From NCBI GenBank assembly GCA_964639275.1, contig CAZXCQ010000023.1, forward strand, positions 1 to 35,041: a DNA stretch of 35,041 bases, given 5' to 3'. Of the stretch, positions 24,863-32,770 are shown piece by piece. The translations under genes were made by a program, and so were the position numbers. Position 1 is the first letter of the stretch. Every line of letters starts with the position of its first letter. This DNA comes from CAZXCQ01 sp964639275. GTDB taxonomy: Bacteria > Desulfobacterota > DSM-4660 > Desulfatiglandales > Desulfatiglandaceae. The notes beneath the pieces are model-generated. The model was not told where the DNA came from, searched no databases, and saw only the letters and a list, made by a program, of their open reading frames with translations.

Positions 24863-25208
24863 ATCGGGTAGGTCAGGGGCCTCTCGACCCCATTCCTCCC
24901 TTGGAACCGTGCATGAGACTTTCGTCTCATACGGCTCGAGCATCTCAAAAGGCGGCCCTTGTGGGGCGACCCGGCTGTGTTGCCTCCTAAGGCAATGCCA
25001 TGGCCCGGAATTCTCGGGCAGGCATGGCCGGCAGCAACCTACCCTCCTTTTTATGCCGACAACGCCAGAAATATCCCGCGTATTCAGGTAGATAAGGGTT
25101 TGCTGCTGCTCTAATCTTCACGTGTCGTCGAATCCCAATTCCACTAACCCTCAAGACCTGATAAGGTTTCTTACCGGTCTTGACAGTCTTGGCAATCACG
25201 GCAAACAC
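24863..25208 (-). mobile_element. Truncated group II intron: reverse-transcriptase tail plus domains V and VI
   Basis: On the minus strand, a frame from 25208 to 24987 ends an intron-encoded protein (KPYQVLRVSGIGIRRHVKIR then NPYLPEYAGYF, as in the C-terminus of group II intron reverse transcriptases). It is followed at 24937-24904 by an exact 34-nt domain V hairpin beginning GAGCCGTATGAGACGAAAGT and ending in GGTTC. Domain VI follows (24903-24863) and ends CTACCCGAT, a usual 3' end. The 5' half (domain I and the RT fingers/palm) is missing: an in-frame TGA lies just above 25208. The element is therefore immobile unless helped in trans. Domain V is the strongest evidence. Confidence 0.85.
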
Positions 25209-25460
25209 ATTCTTTCCCGCAGCCGATCAGTAATGCTTGGTCAGCCATTTCGCGGGTTTTGTAGAGTGCCGTCGGCGCAGCTTTGGTTCATTCTACGGCA
25301 ATAAAAACCTCATAAAGCTTGAATTGTGTTCGTCATATTCCTCCTCAGATTCATACATGAGTCAAAAGCAGAGTTGACCCCATTCATGGGATTTTCCTCC
25401 TTCATATTCTTAACCCACTGAATCTGCCTTTGACCCGACCCTGTGGATCCGCTATTCCGA
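25209..25460. other. Intergenic debris beyond the intron
   Basis: A short minus-strand frame starting at the ATG near 25384 has GAGGAGGAAT-like ribosome-binding sites (for example ahead of ATGACGAACACA near 25338), but encodes only about 25 residues. GAGTTGACCCCATTC at 25371-25385 resembles transposon-end repeats. I see no real gene. Confidence 0.3.
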
Positions 25461-25955
25461 TCAGTCGTTGGGATACCAAAGGAATCGGGCGATCTTCCAG
25501 GAGCCATCAGCCTGGCGTCTGAGCACCCATATATAATTGCTGGATTCTCGCTCTAATTTGACGTTTTCCCTCTTTGGCTCCCAAACCGCCTCGAACGCCG
25601 CACGGAGTTCCGCCCAGTCGCCACTGATACGGATGCCTTTCACCTTGAGCGAGCAATGGGTCGGATTTGTATCCCCCAGCAGTTGTGTGAGCAGCTTTTT
25701 TACCTGAGCGCGGCCCACATAGACCTCCTGGCTCCGCCCCCCTGCCACGACGACGTCATCGGTGAAAAAGGCCAGATTCCGTTCAACGCTCCCAGACAGG
25801 AGTGCCGGAACCCAGTCATTGGCGATGCGCATAATCTTCTCTTTAGGGCTTTGCTGCAACGTCTGTTTCTCCCCTCCGGCCCACACAGCATGAGAACCCA
25901 TTATGCATACCGCAGTGAGCGTCCAAATCGTTACGCTTCTCATTCGTTTTACCAT
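25461..25955 (-). CDS. Exported SnoaL-like / NTF2-fold protein
   Basis: A 164-residue protein. Residues 1-26 form a signal peptide (MVKRMRSVTIWTLTAVCIMG, cleavage after AVWA). The rest reads like a DUF4440/SnoaL nuclear-transport-factor-2 domain: NDWVPALLSGSVERNLAFFT, DDVVVAGG, VYVGRAQVKKLLTQLLG, ending SSNYIWVLRRQADGSWKIAR. Such periplasmic proteins bind small ligands or serve as enzymes; neither can be told here. AAGGAGG 9 nt upstream supports the ATG at 25955 over the longer frame from 25997. Confidence 0.75.
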   Translation of the reverse strand: MVKRMRSVTIWTLTAVCIMGSHAVWAGGEKQTLQQSPKEKIMRIANDWVPALLSGSVERNLAFFTDDVVVAGGRSQEVYVGRAQVKKLLTQLLGDTNPTHCSLKVKGIRISGDWAELRAAFEAVWEPKRENVKLERESSNYIWVLRRQADGSWKIARFLWYPND

Positions 25956-26581
25956 TTCGGTATCCTCCTTATTCTTGTGCAACGCGGCTAGCCGCAACCC
26001 AGAGAAGTGCCTAAAGTTAAGGAATTCTGTTAATCAAATGAAAAAGTCTGGGGTTCACAATTCAAGTTTCCGGTTTCAACTTTCAGCAAGACAGATCGGC
26101 TGCGTGGTTTAGCCTGAACACTGACCACCGAACACCGAACACTGAACACTGAAACCTCCGTAACTTACAACATGTTGTCGTTCGAGAGGCGCTAAGGTCC
26201 TAATAAACAGACAATAACAGTCTGTCTCGAATATGACGGACAACCACAGTCTCCCGGGCGCACACCGTGCATCCATTGTTTTGATGATGAAAGGCTGGCA
26301 ACCTCAAACTCAAACCGTGCGCATAGGTATACAATGCGTCGATAAACCAACAGCCTTCCCACGCCCGCTCTAGCGTGACAGCATTATATCAGAATATGAT
26401 AGCGACATTCCACAAAAAGAACCCGTTGCAGGCCCACCCATCTTCCGGCAGTCAGGGTATGAGACCCGGCTGTTTTTGCATGGCATCTGTTTCCTGGATG
26501 GGAACTTAATGATGTCATATCATTTACTTGGGTCCACGAGTTAACGAAAATTATGAAAGGGAAACGGCTTTGAAAAAACCC
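25956..26581. other. Non-coding region upstream of the IclR gene
   Basis: About 620 nt with no gene that I can support. A short tandem array of the unit GAACACTG/GAACACCG (about 26114-26151) is the only clear low-complexity feature; five imperfect copies are seen. Open minus-strand frames here (26384-26611) match nothing. Confidence 0.4.
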
Positions 26582-26650
26582 TTGACAGGAAAAATGGAAT
26601 AGGGTAAACAATATTCCATATTACAGAATATGCTTCCACGATATGGAATA
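26582..26650 (+). promoter_or_regulatory. Promoter and palindromic operator of the IclR gene
   Basis: A consensus -35 TTGACA lies at 26582-26587 with a weak -10 (TAAACA, 26605-26610) at a 17-nt spacing. Just downstream, TATTCCATAT (26612-26621) and its exact inverse ATATGGAATA (26641-26650) flank a third AATAT-like half-site. The positions overlap the expected transcription start and the 5' leader, so binding by the IclR protein would repress its own gene. The link is an inference from position and symmetry. Confidence 0.6.
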
Positions 26651-26653
26651 ACC

Positions 26654-27406
26654 ATGAAATCACTGCACAAGGTTCTTGACATTATTGACGCCGTCGCCCA
26701 GGCCGGCAGCCTCGGAATCGGAGAGATTTCGGCGCGGCTCGGGTTCCCGCCCTCCACAACGCACCGGATCGTCGCGACCCTGATGAACAGGGATTATTTC
26801 AAACAGGACCCGGAAGACAAACGGTACGCCCTCTCTGTGAAGTTCCTGGAACTGGCTTCAATGGTCCGGCTACAGTTCAATCTGATCGCCATTGCGCGGC
26901 CCCATATGGAAGCACTCGTGTCAGAGGTCAAAGAGAGTGTGAACCTGGCTGTTCAGGATGAGGACAGCGTGGTTTACCTGGACCACGTCCGGAGCCAGCA
27001 CTCCATGCTGCAGCTATTTACGCGGCCAGGGGCCCGGGTCCCGCTCTATTGTACGGGCGTTGGCAAGCTGTTTCTCAGCCGATGGGGGGAAAGAGAGATC
27101 GATCGGTATCTCGAGCGGACCGAGCGGATCCAGCATACGCCCCGGACGTTGGTCAGCCGGAAAAGCATTATGGCAGAACTCGAAAGGATCAGACAACAGG
27201 GATATGCCGTGGACAACGAAGAGATGGAGGAAGGGGTCCGGTGTGTGGCCGGCCTTATCCTTGATCACCCCCGGCAGGCCGTGGGGGCCGTTTCCATATC
27301 CGGCGCATCCATGCGAATCACGACGGAAAAGATCGAGTATTTTGGAAAGGCCGTTCGGGAGCATGCCATGAGCATTTCCCGCGAACTCGGTTTTAGAGAA
27401 AGGTAA
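26654..27406 (+). CDS. IclR family transcriptional regulator
   Basis: A 250-residue regulator. The N-terminal winged helix (MKSLHKVLDIIDAVAQAGSL, then ISARLGFPPSTTHRIVATLM) is followed by the effector-binding domain with the family marks VNLAVQDEDSVVYLD, VPLYCTGVGKLFLS and VRCVAGLILD. IclR proteins usually control adjacent catabolic genes, so the glyoxylate-carboligase-like gene downstream is the likely target, together with itself. The ATG at 26654 fits the family start; an in-frame ATG at 26630 would add eight residues and falls between the operator half-sites. The TAA stop is part of a repeat end. Confidence 0.9.
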   Translation: MKSLHKVLDIIDAVAQAGSLGIGEISARLGFPPSTTHRIVATLMNRDYFKQDPEDKRYALSVKFLELASMVRLQFNLIAIARPHMEALVSEVKESVNLAVQDEDSVVYLDHVRSQHSMLQLFTRPGARVPLYCTGVGKLFLSRWGEREIDRYLERTERIQHTPRTLVSRKSIMAELERIRQQGYAVDNEEMEEGVRCVAGLILDHPRQAVGAVSISGASMRITTEKIEYFGKAVREHAMSISRELGFRER

Positions 27407-27657
27407 CCGTTCACGGGTTCAACGGTTCAGAGGTTCAAGGTTGCATAGGGGGTCCTCCAAACCCCTTTTGAAGGCGAAGATACGATAAGAGGCGCTCGGA
27501 TTCATCACGCCAATACTGAAAATACGAAAATCAACGGACGTATTTTGGCAAAGCCGTGGGCTATTTGCCTGCAATTTGGGCCTGTAATACAGGACTTGTC
27601 CCTAACCCTGAACGTGTAACTCTACGAGGCGGAGGCTCGGAACCTGTGAACGCTTAC
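27403..27657. repeat. MITE-like element with 18-bp imperfect terminal inverted repeats
   Basis: GTAACCGTTCACGGGTTC (27403-27420) and the inverse of GAACCTGTGAACGCTTAC (27640-27657) match at 16 of 18 bases and enclose about 220 nt without a gene. The left end includes the IclR stop codon; the right part (CCCTAACCCTGAA ... GAACCTGTGAACG) recurs at 7428-7496. The shared ends at several loci suggest a dispersed family. Confidence 0.6.
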
Positions 27658-27706
27658 AAAGAAAGTATGTGACGTATCTGGCGTCACCCCAACAAGGAGA
27701 TGGATG

Positions 27707-29485
27707 ATGTCGAACATGAAAACCATGGAAGCCGCTGTCAGAATTCTTGAAAGCGAAGGGATCAGACAGATCTTCGGGATCCCTGGCGCCGGGATTCTCC
27801 CTTTTTACCGGGCACTCAAAGACCTGGGGACCATCCAGCATATGGTGACCCGTCACGAAGAGAGCGCCATTCATATGGCCGATGGCTATGCGCGTGCCAT
27901 TGGGACGGTGGGGGTCTGCGCCGCCACATCGGGTCCGGGTGCCAGCAATTTTGTGACCGGACTCTATACGGCCCAGGTGGACTCCATCCCCGTTCTGGCC
28001 ATCACCGGTCAGAACGTGAGGGCACAGCTCGACCGGGAGGCTTTTCAGGCCGTGGATATCGCCCAGATTGTGAAGCCGATTACCAAGCGGGCCTATTGCG
28101 TCAAGGACCCGGCCAGGGTGCCCTGGGTCTTCCGGGAGGCCTTCAGGATCATGAAAGAGGGACGGCCTGGTCCGGTCCTCATCGATCTGCCTCTGGACGT
28201 GCAGCAGGCGGAAATCGCATATGACCCGGATACGGATACCCCTCTGCCGATCATTCGCACCGCCCCAACTGAAAAACAGGTGGCCCGGATCCTCGACATG
28301 CTCCGCGAGGCGGAGCGACCGGTCATGCTCCTTGGGGGAGGCGTGATCCTGGCAGACGCCTGCGAGGCGTTCGTGAAGGTGGCCGAAGCGCTCCAGATCC
28401 CTGTGGTGTCGAGCTACATGGGAAAGAGCGGAATTCCTTGGAACCACCCCCTGATGGCCGGCCAGGTGGGCATCCAGTGCAATACCCGCTCCGGGAACCA
28501 GGTGTTCCTCGACTCCACCCTGGTTTTTGCCGTGGGCGCCCGGTTCAATGACCGGCACACGGGCGATATCCATGTGTATAAGGGGGATCGAAAGTTCATC
28601 CATGTGGATGTGGATCCGGGTCAGATCGGAAAAAATTTTACCGTGGACTTAGGGGTCTGTGCGGACGCCAGGCTTACACTGGAGGCCCTGCTGGATGAGA
28701 TCAAGAGGCGAAAGCTCCAACCGAGGCCCACCCCTCTCAGGATCCCCCGGATTCGCACCGAGTTGGAGAGAAAGACCGACTATGACAACATCCCGATCAA
28801 ACCTCAGCGGGTGTTCAAGGAGATCAACGCCTTTTTTGATGAAGAGACGATCTTTGTCACCTGTATCGGCCTCAACCAGATCTGGTCGGGCCAGCTGCAG
28901 AAGATCAGCAAGCCCCGACACTATCTGGATTGCGGCGGCGCCGGACCCCTGGGCTGGGATCTCCCGGCCGCCATCGGGGCCAAGGTGGCGAGGCCCGACA
29001 AACAGGTGGTGCAGGTGGTGGGCGATTACGGTTTCCAGTTCTGTATGGATGCCCTCCCTGTGGCTGTCATGTACAAGGTCCCCTTTGTGTGTGTGGTTCT
29101 CAACAACGGGTATTTGGGTCTCATTCGCCAGGCAGAGAAATATCTTTATGATATGGACTACGAAGTCCAGATCTGGTATGACGGCCTCAGGATGACGGAA
29201 AGCGCCGAGCTTCCCAACGTGGCGGCCGGCGGTGCGGCCGCTGTCCGTTCGAACATCTCCCAGGCCGGGCGCGTGCCTGAGAACGAGGGCCGCGGATTTG
29301 ATTTCGTGAAATTCGCAGAGGCCTGCGGCGCCATGGGCGAACGTGTCATTGATCCCGATGCGATCCAGGCCGCCTTTCAGCGGGGTGTTGATTCGGGTGT
29401 CCCATACGTGATCGATATCATCATTGAACGGGATACGGATTGTCCCATGGGGGTGTCCATCGATGCCATCAGAGAGTTTGAATAG
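27707..29485 (+). CDS. Glyoxylate carboligase-like thiamine-diphosphate enzyme
   Basis: A 592-residue ThDP enzyme aligning along its whole length, from memory, with E. coli Gcl (tartronate-semialdehyde synthase): MSNMKTMEAA, IFGIPGAGILPFY, ALDREAFQAVDIAQI-like QLDREAFQAVDI, GPVLIDLPLDVQ, RFNDRHTGDIHVY, CGGAGPLGWDLPAAIG, the ThDP motif GDYGFQFCMDALPV to LNNGYLGLIRQAEK, and DMDYEVQIWYD. Gcl joins two glyoxylates, releasing CO2. Unlike Gcl, residue 51 is Glu (TRHEESAIHMADG), the general ThDP activating Glu, where E. coli Gcl has Val. An extra loop of about 25 residues lies near 500. AAGGAG at 27694-27699 precedes 27707. It lies behind the IclR gene. Confidence 0.85.
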   Translation: MSNMKTMEAAVRILESEGIRQIFGIPGAGILPFYRALKDLGTIQHMVTRHEESAIHMADGYARAIGTVGVCAATSGPGASNFVTGLYTAQVDSIPVLAITGQNVRAQLDREAFQAVDIAQIVKPITKRAYCVKDPARVPWVFREAFRIMKEGRPGPVLIDLPLDVQQAEIAYDPDTDTPLPIIRTAPTEKQVARILDMLREAERPVMLLGGGVILADACEAFVKVAEALQIPVVSSYMGKSGIPWNHPLMAGQVGIQCNTRSGNQVFLDSTLVFAVGARFNDRHTGDIHVYKGDRKFIHVDVDPGQIGKNFTVDLGVCADARLTLEALLDEIKRRKLQPRPTPLRIPRIRTELERKTDYDNIPIKPQRVFKEINAFFDEETIFVTCIGLNQIWSGQLQKISKPRHYLDCGGAGPLGWDLPAAIGAKVARPDKQVVQVVGDYGFQFCMDALPVAVMYKVPFVCVVLNNGYLGLIRQAEKYLYDMDYEVQIWYDGLRMTESAELPNVAAGGAAAVRSNISQAGRVPENEGRGFDFVKFAEACGAMGERVIDPDAIQAAFQRGVDSGVPYVIDIIIERDTDCPMGVSIDAIREFE

Positions 29486-29504
29486 ACAGACGGGAGAAAA
29501 GACC

Positions 29505-29795
29505 ATGACAGACCTCAAAGAACGGGCTTCGGCCATACTCAGGGCATTTAAGGGCGATACGTACGCATTCGGCAGCGGCGTGTTAGACGGTGTATCAGGC
29601 AAATTTGCGGCCGCGTTTGGAAAGAAGGCCATGTTTGTGGGGCCCATAGACTTTGACTGCTATCAGCCCATAAAGAGCCGATCCTCCAATCTCTAAACAG
29701 CCCGGGCATGGATGTGGTGGACGTTGACCGGTCAGCAGGTCCCAATGCGCCCTATCAACGCCTATATTGCCCATTTTACCCCCCAAAAGTGCGAT
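29505..29795 (+). pseudogene. Truncated, frameshifted iron-containing alcohol dehydrogenase
   Basis: The frame from ATG 29505 (MTDLKERASAILRAFKGDTY) continues FGSGVLDGVSGKFAAAFGKK and then FVGPIDFDCYQPIK, like the N-terminus of iron-type alcohol dehydrogenases. It stops at 29696. If one base is restored near 29671 the other frame goes on EPILQSLNSPGMDVVDVDRS and AGPNAPYQRLY before homology ends near 29765, and no metal-binding domain follows. So two lesions are visible: a one-base loss and a loss of about 300 C-terminal codons. It follows the carboligase by 19 nt and was probably its operon partner (a semialdehyde or alcohol reductase). Confidence 0.75.
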
Positions 29796-29848
29796 ATAAG
29801 GCCATTTTCAGGGGGTATTCTTACTATATCTAATATCATTACAACATG

Positions 29849-30217
29849 TTATCCTGGCCCGATCCCATCAACTACTTTCTTTTCGACCTTGAAAAAACAG
29901 TTCAGAAACGGGCTTAGATAGGGATGCCTCTTCGGGGGTAGTGTGCACCAGAAATGGTGCTTGACGCACTTCTTTTGGTGGATAGCTTTGCCGACTTTTC
30001 GCTTCAGTACCCCCAACCCACTGTAATTTCTGGTCCGCAATCTATTTAGGCATTTCCCGGTGACCGCAAGAAAGGCTCGTAAAACCCGAATCTTAAAACG
30101 GGCGGATGTGAAGCTCTCCGGCTGTATTTCCCATTTTTTGGTCTGAATTCCAAGGCACTGTCTTTTGGCACGCAATTTGCCATTATTTATGAAAGGTTTC
30201 CGAATATAATTTATCAT
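29849..30217 (-). CDS. Possible small basic protein, unrecognised
   Basis: A 122-codon minus-strand frame with AGGAGGG four bases before its ATG (30217). The protein is very basic (many Lys/Arg) and contains four Cys, with no family match known to me. The DNA is AT-rich and the composition resembles neither strand's genes. It could be a remnant of a mobile element. Confidence 0.3.
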   Translation of the reverse strand: MINYIRKPFINNGKLRAKRQCLGIQTKKWEIQPESFTSARFKIRVLRAFLAVTGKCLNRLRTRNYSGLGVLKRKVGKAIHQKKCVKHHFWCTLPPKRHPYLSPFLNCFFKVEKKVVDGIGPG

Positions 30218-30677
30218 TTACCCTCCTATTGTGGGGCTATTCGGTGAGAAAACCTCTCAAAATGGGCCTACCCATCTCCTGACAGGACGGTTTTGTCCTG
30301 TTGGGAGAAGATTGACCACGATAAATCCCAACCTCCCGCTGCCATGACGTTGACACCTGCGCGAAAAATCCAGTGAATATCGCAACACTTCCTATCACCA
30401 AAATGCAGCCTTTTCGGAAGGGATTTATCTCATATGATCTTATACAGTTTCTGGATAATGTTCATATATGAAGTCATCCAATTAGGGAAGTTACTGAAAA
30501 GCAGCCCGGTTCATGCAAAGTCATTTTAGATTTGGGATTTAGCCAGAAACTATATACTAACTTGTTATGACCTTATGAAGAAATCCAAGGGAAAGATGGA
30601 AGGAGGCCATTAATTCAAGCAAACGGTATTAAAGCTATTTAAGGCAAAAAACTAATTAACTGAAAGGAGTAAAGACA
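29930..30677. other. AT-rich spacer before the calpain-like gene
   Basis: Apart from the doubtful minus frame above, no gene is seen. A strong inverted repeat, ACAGGAC-GGTTTT-GTCCTGT, lies at 30282-30301 and extends by TCTCC (30275-30279) and GGAGA (30304-30308) to 12 bp with a 2-nt mismatch. It may be a terminator or a transposon end. A possible -10 (TATACT, about 30553-30558) precedes the protease gene, without a convincing -35. Confidence 0.4.
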
Positions 30678-31880
30678 ATGGACGTAAAAGTAGGCGTAAT
30701 AAATCCTTATGCTCTAGGCGAAATGATCGCGGAAAGGAATATCAACTGGAACAGTGTGCCGGAGCCACAGAAAATGCTTTCCGAAATCCTGAATATTGAG
30801 GAGGATGGGATTTTTGACATCAAGAATCCAATCCTAAATCCCAATATTCAGGTCGAAGCGGGCGGAGAAGTGAAGGTACTGAGTGAAGCCCAGGCAAAAA
30901 CCAGACTGAACAGCTTTCTTGAAAGCCGCTCTCCCCGCCCGACAACCAGAAGACTGGCTGGGGGCCCAAGGTTGTCCCCAACGGTCGTGGCAAAACTGCC
31001 GGAAATATTTCTTTCCTCGGCCGTAAAGGTGTCCGGATCAAGTACACCCTGGACACCCACGGACAAAGAATGGATTGATAAAGGGGATTATTTCGAGGAT
31101 GTCGCCGAAGTCAACGACCCTATTCAGGGAGCCCTGGGCGACTGCTATTACATTGCAGCTCTTTCATCGGTTGCCTGGGCAAGGCCCTACGTCATTATTA
31201 ATATGATCAGGCCGTCCGGTTGGAGTAATGAAGACAATCCAATCCATCGAACAAATTTCTATAAAAATGGTAAGGGATCACCCCAGTCTGTTGAGGTGTC
31301 GGAGAAAGTCCCTGTCGCTAAGAAATCCCATTCCTGGGTATACGCAAGATCTCTCGATCCTACTGAAATCTGGCCGGCTGTCATGGAGAAGGCCTATGCC
31401 AAGTGGCGAACTGGCAACACCACAGATTTTCCCAACTATCCAGCCATATCGGGAGGGGACCCTGTTATGGCCTCTGCCCAATTGATCCGTGGCACGAGAA
31501 CATACAAGGGCAATTCGGGGACCAGTGCCAATGCTCTATGGGATTTTGTCCGCAGCAATTCGCTCAGTCGGCGAACCATAAATCCGATGGTTGCATGGAC
31601 ATATTCATCTCAACCCGCGGGAACAAATTATGCTTCGGCCCACGTTGTGGCAAATCATGCCTATTCAGTTCTCGGATGGGATTACTTTAATAACGAAAAA
31701 TACATCGTCCTGCGCAATCCGTGGGGAACACATCATGCCACGCTGGATACGAGAGCGGGGACGTGGTCTGCCTACCAGGTGTCGTATTGGGCACCCATCC
31801 CCTTGAATACCAATGGTGTTTTTTCCATGAAAGTCGCAACATTCAAGAAATACTTTGCTGGCACAGGTGTCACCGTGTAG
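30678..31880 (+). CDS. Calpain-like cysteine protease (peptidase family C2)
   Basis: A 400-residue protein with the calpain catalytic signature: Gln150 and Cys156 in NDPIQGALGDCYYIAALSSV, His327 in VVANHAYSVLGWDY, and Asn347 in YIVLRNPWGTH. These are the oxyanion Gln and the catalytic triad of clan CA family C2. Residues 1-120 (KVGVINPYALGEMIAERNIN onward) are unlike calpain domains and may target or inhibit the enzyme. There is no signal peptide and no EF-hand is seen. AAAGGAG precedes the ATG at 30678. A hairpin terminator follows. Bacterial calpains are uncommon; their substrates are mostly unknown. A clostripain gene lies 2.7 kb downstream on the same strand. Confidence 0.88.
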   Translation: MDVKVGVINPYALGEMIAERNINWNSVPEPQKMLSEILNIEEDGIFDIKNPILNPNIQVEAGGEVKVLSEAQAKTRLNSFLESRSPRPTTRRLAGGPRLSPTVVAKLPEIFLSSAVKVSGSSTPWTPTDKEWIDKGDYFEDVAEVNDPIQGALGDCYYIAALSSVAWARPYVIINMIRPSGWSNEDNPIHRTNFYKNGKGSPQSVEVSEKVPVAKKSHSWVYARSLDPTEIWPAVMEKAYAKWRTGNTTDFPNYPAISGGDPVMASAQLIRGTRTYKGNSGTSANALWDFVRSNSLSRRTINPMVAWTYSSQPAGTNYASAHVVANHAYSVLGWDYFNNEKYIVLRNPWGTHHATLDTRAGTWSAYQVSYWAPIPLNTNGVFSMKVATFKKYFAGTGVTV

Positions 31881-31920
31881 GAACTTTTGCTTAATGTTGC
31901 GATACTGAAAAGGTGTGCCA

Positions 31921-31949
31921 AGAGTGGGCCGATCGCCTCGGCCCACTCT
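31921..31949 (+). terminator. Hairpin after the calpain-like gene
   Basis: AGAGTGGGCCGA, a TCGCC loop, and its perfect complement TCGGCCCACTCT form a 12-bp stem starting 40 nt after the stop codon. A poor T-run (GCTTCATTAC) follows, so termination may be partial. Confidence 0.65.
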
Positions 31950-32164
31950 GCTTCATTACATAATTTTGGAGCAAAGCGTGGCGCATAAAGGCACTTCAAC
32001 CCAGATGTGGGTATTACAAATCTATCCGTCGAAAAGAGTCATATTTTACGCGGAAATCGATAGAATACACTTAAGCAGGCAGCAAGGTTTTACTCCGTGA
32101 AAATTAGGTGGGGATGTGACAAGTGAATGGTTCTTTACAATCTAAATGAAGTACAGTTGCATAT

Positions 32165-32658
32165 ATGACTGAGGCAGCAAGAATCAGTTATCTTCTTGCT
32201 ACCATTGTGTTTTCGCCTTGTTTTTATTGGGGTGTGCTGTGACTGTGAACAAACCCATTACAAAAATTGTCTATTCTTTCAAGGACGCGTCTGTTCCTCC
32301 TCAATATCATCGAAGCTATACGATCACCGTAACAAGAGATCAGTCTCATATTATTGTTGATAGCTATGGTGATATTCTTGCAGACGCAACGATAGATATG
32401 CCTGAGCAAATAATAGACGATTTGGCGAGATATATTGAAATATATCAGATTAAGGAAAAAGACCGTAAACGCGATACAACGATATGCGCTGGTGGTACTT
32501 CTAAATCACTAACCGTTTATTCAGATAAAGATATTCTGCTTAATGGCACAGTCTATCAATGCGGAGGTCGTCTAGAAGGTAGTCTATCAGGCGACATTGA
32601 CTCATTTACCACAAAGATTGAAGGCTTGATTCCCGATTTTATCAATCTCTTGAAATAA
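32165..32658 (+). pseudogene. Lipoprotein gene with a frameshift in its signal peptide
   Basis: The open frame ending at 32658 (from TTG 32218) encodes LLGCAVTVNKPITKIVYSFK and about 135 more residues, with Cys93 and Cys118-type residues in CAGGTSKSL and YQCGGR. LLGCA is a lipobox, but that start leaves no signal helix. In the adjacent frame ATG 32165 begins MTEAARISYLLATIVF. Restoring one base, most simply a T in the TTTT at 32210-32213, joins them into MTEAARISYLLATIVF-F-ALFLLGCA, a textbook lipoprotein signal. The gene is either freshly broken or the assembly lost a base. No strong ribosome-binding site was seen. The mature protein is of unknown function. Confidence 0.6.
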
Positions 32659-32683
32659 CACTTAAAGCCTTAAACTGAGCGAT

Positions 32684-32770
32684 GGCATAACCCGGCGGTC
32701 CAGCGGATTTTGAAATCCTCCGCTTCGCTCCGGCTTTCAAAACCGCTGACCTTTGCGTTCGCGGCGACTC
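32684..32770 (+). repeat. attC-like recombination-site candidate
   Basis: GCATAACCCGGCGGTCCAGC ... CCGCTGACCTTTGCGTTCG has the layout of an integron attC: an R''-like GCATAAC, a 5-nt spacer, then an imperfect inverted repeat GGTCCAGCGGATTTTGAAA versus TTTCAAAACCGCTGACC in which one side carries extra unpaired bases, ending with a GCGTT core. The R' part (GTTCGCG) is a poor match to the consensus GTTRRRY. It lies 25 nt after the stop codon of the lipoprotein gene, where a cassette attC would sit. No integrase gene is in the window. Confidence 0.45.

Noticed and set aside
26114..26151. CRISPR-like short repeats (GAACACTG units)
   Set aside because: The units are 8 bp, directly adjacent, without spacers, and have no Cas gene nearby.
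26384..26611. 75-codon minus-strand frame before the IclR gene
   Set aside because: It overlaps the IclR promoter and operator, has no ribosome-binding site and no recognisable product.
27602..29647. Long minus-strand frames opposite the carboligase gene (up to 333 codons)
   Set aside because: They mirror a strongly conserved plus-strand enzyme, are rich in His/Gly/Arg, and have no ribosome-binding site or family match.
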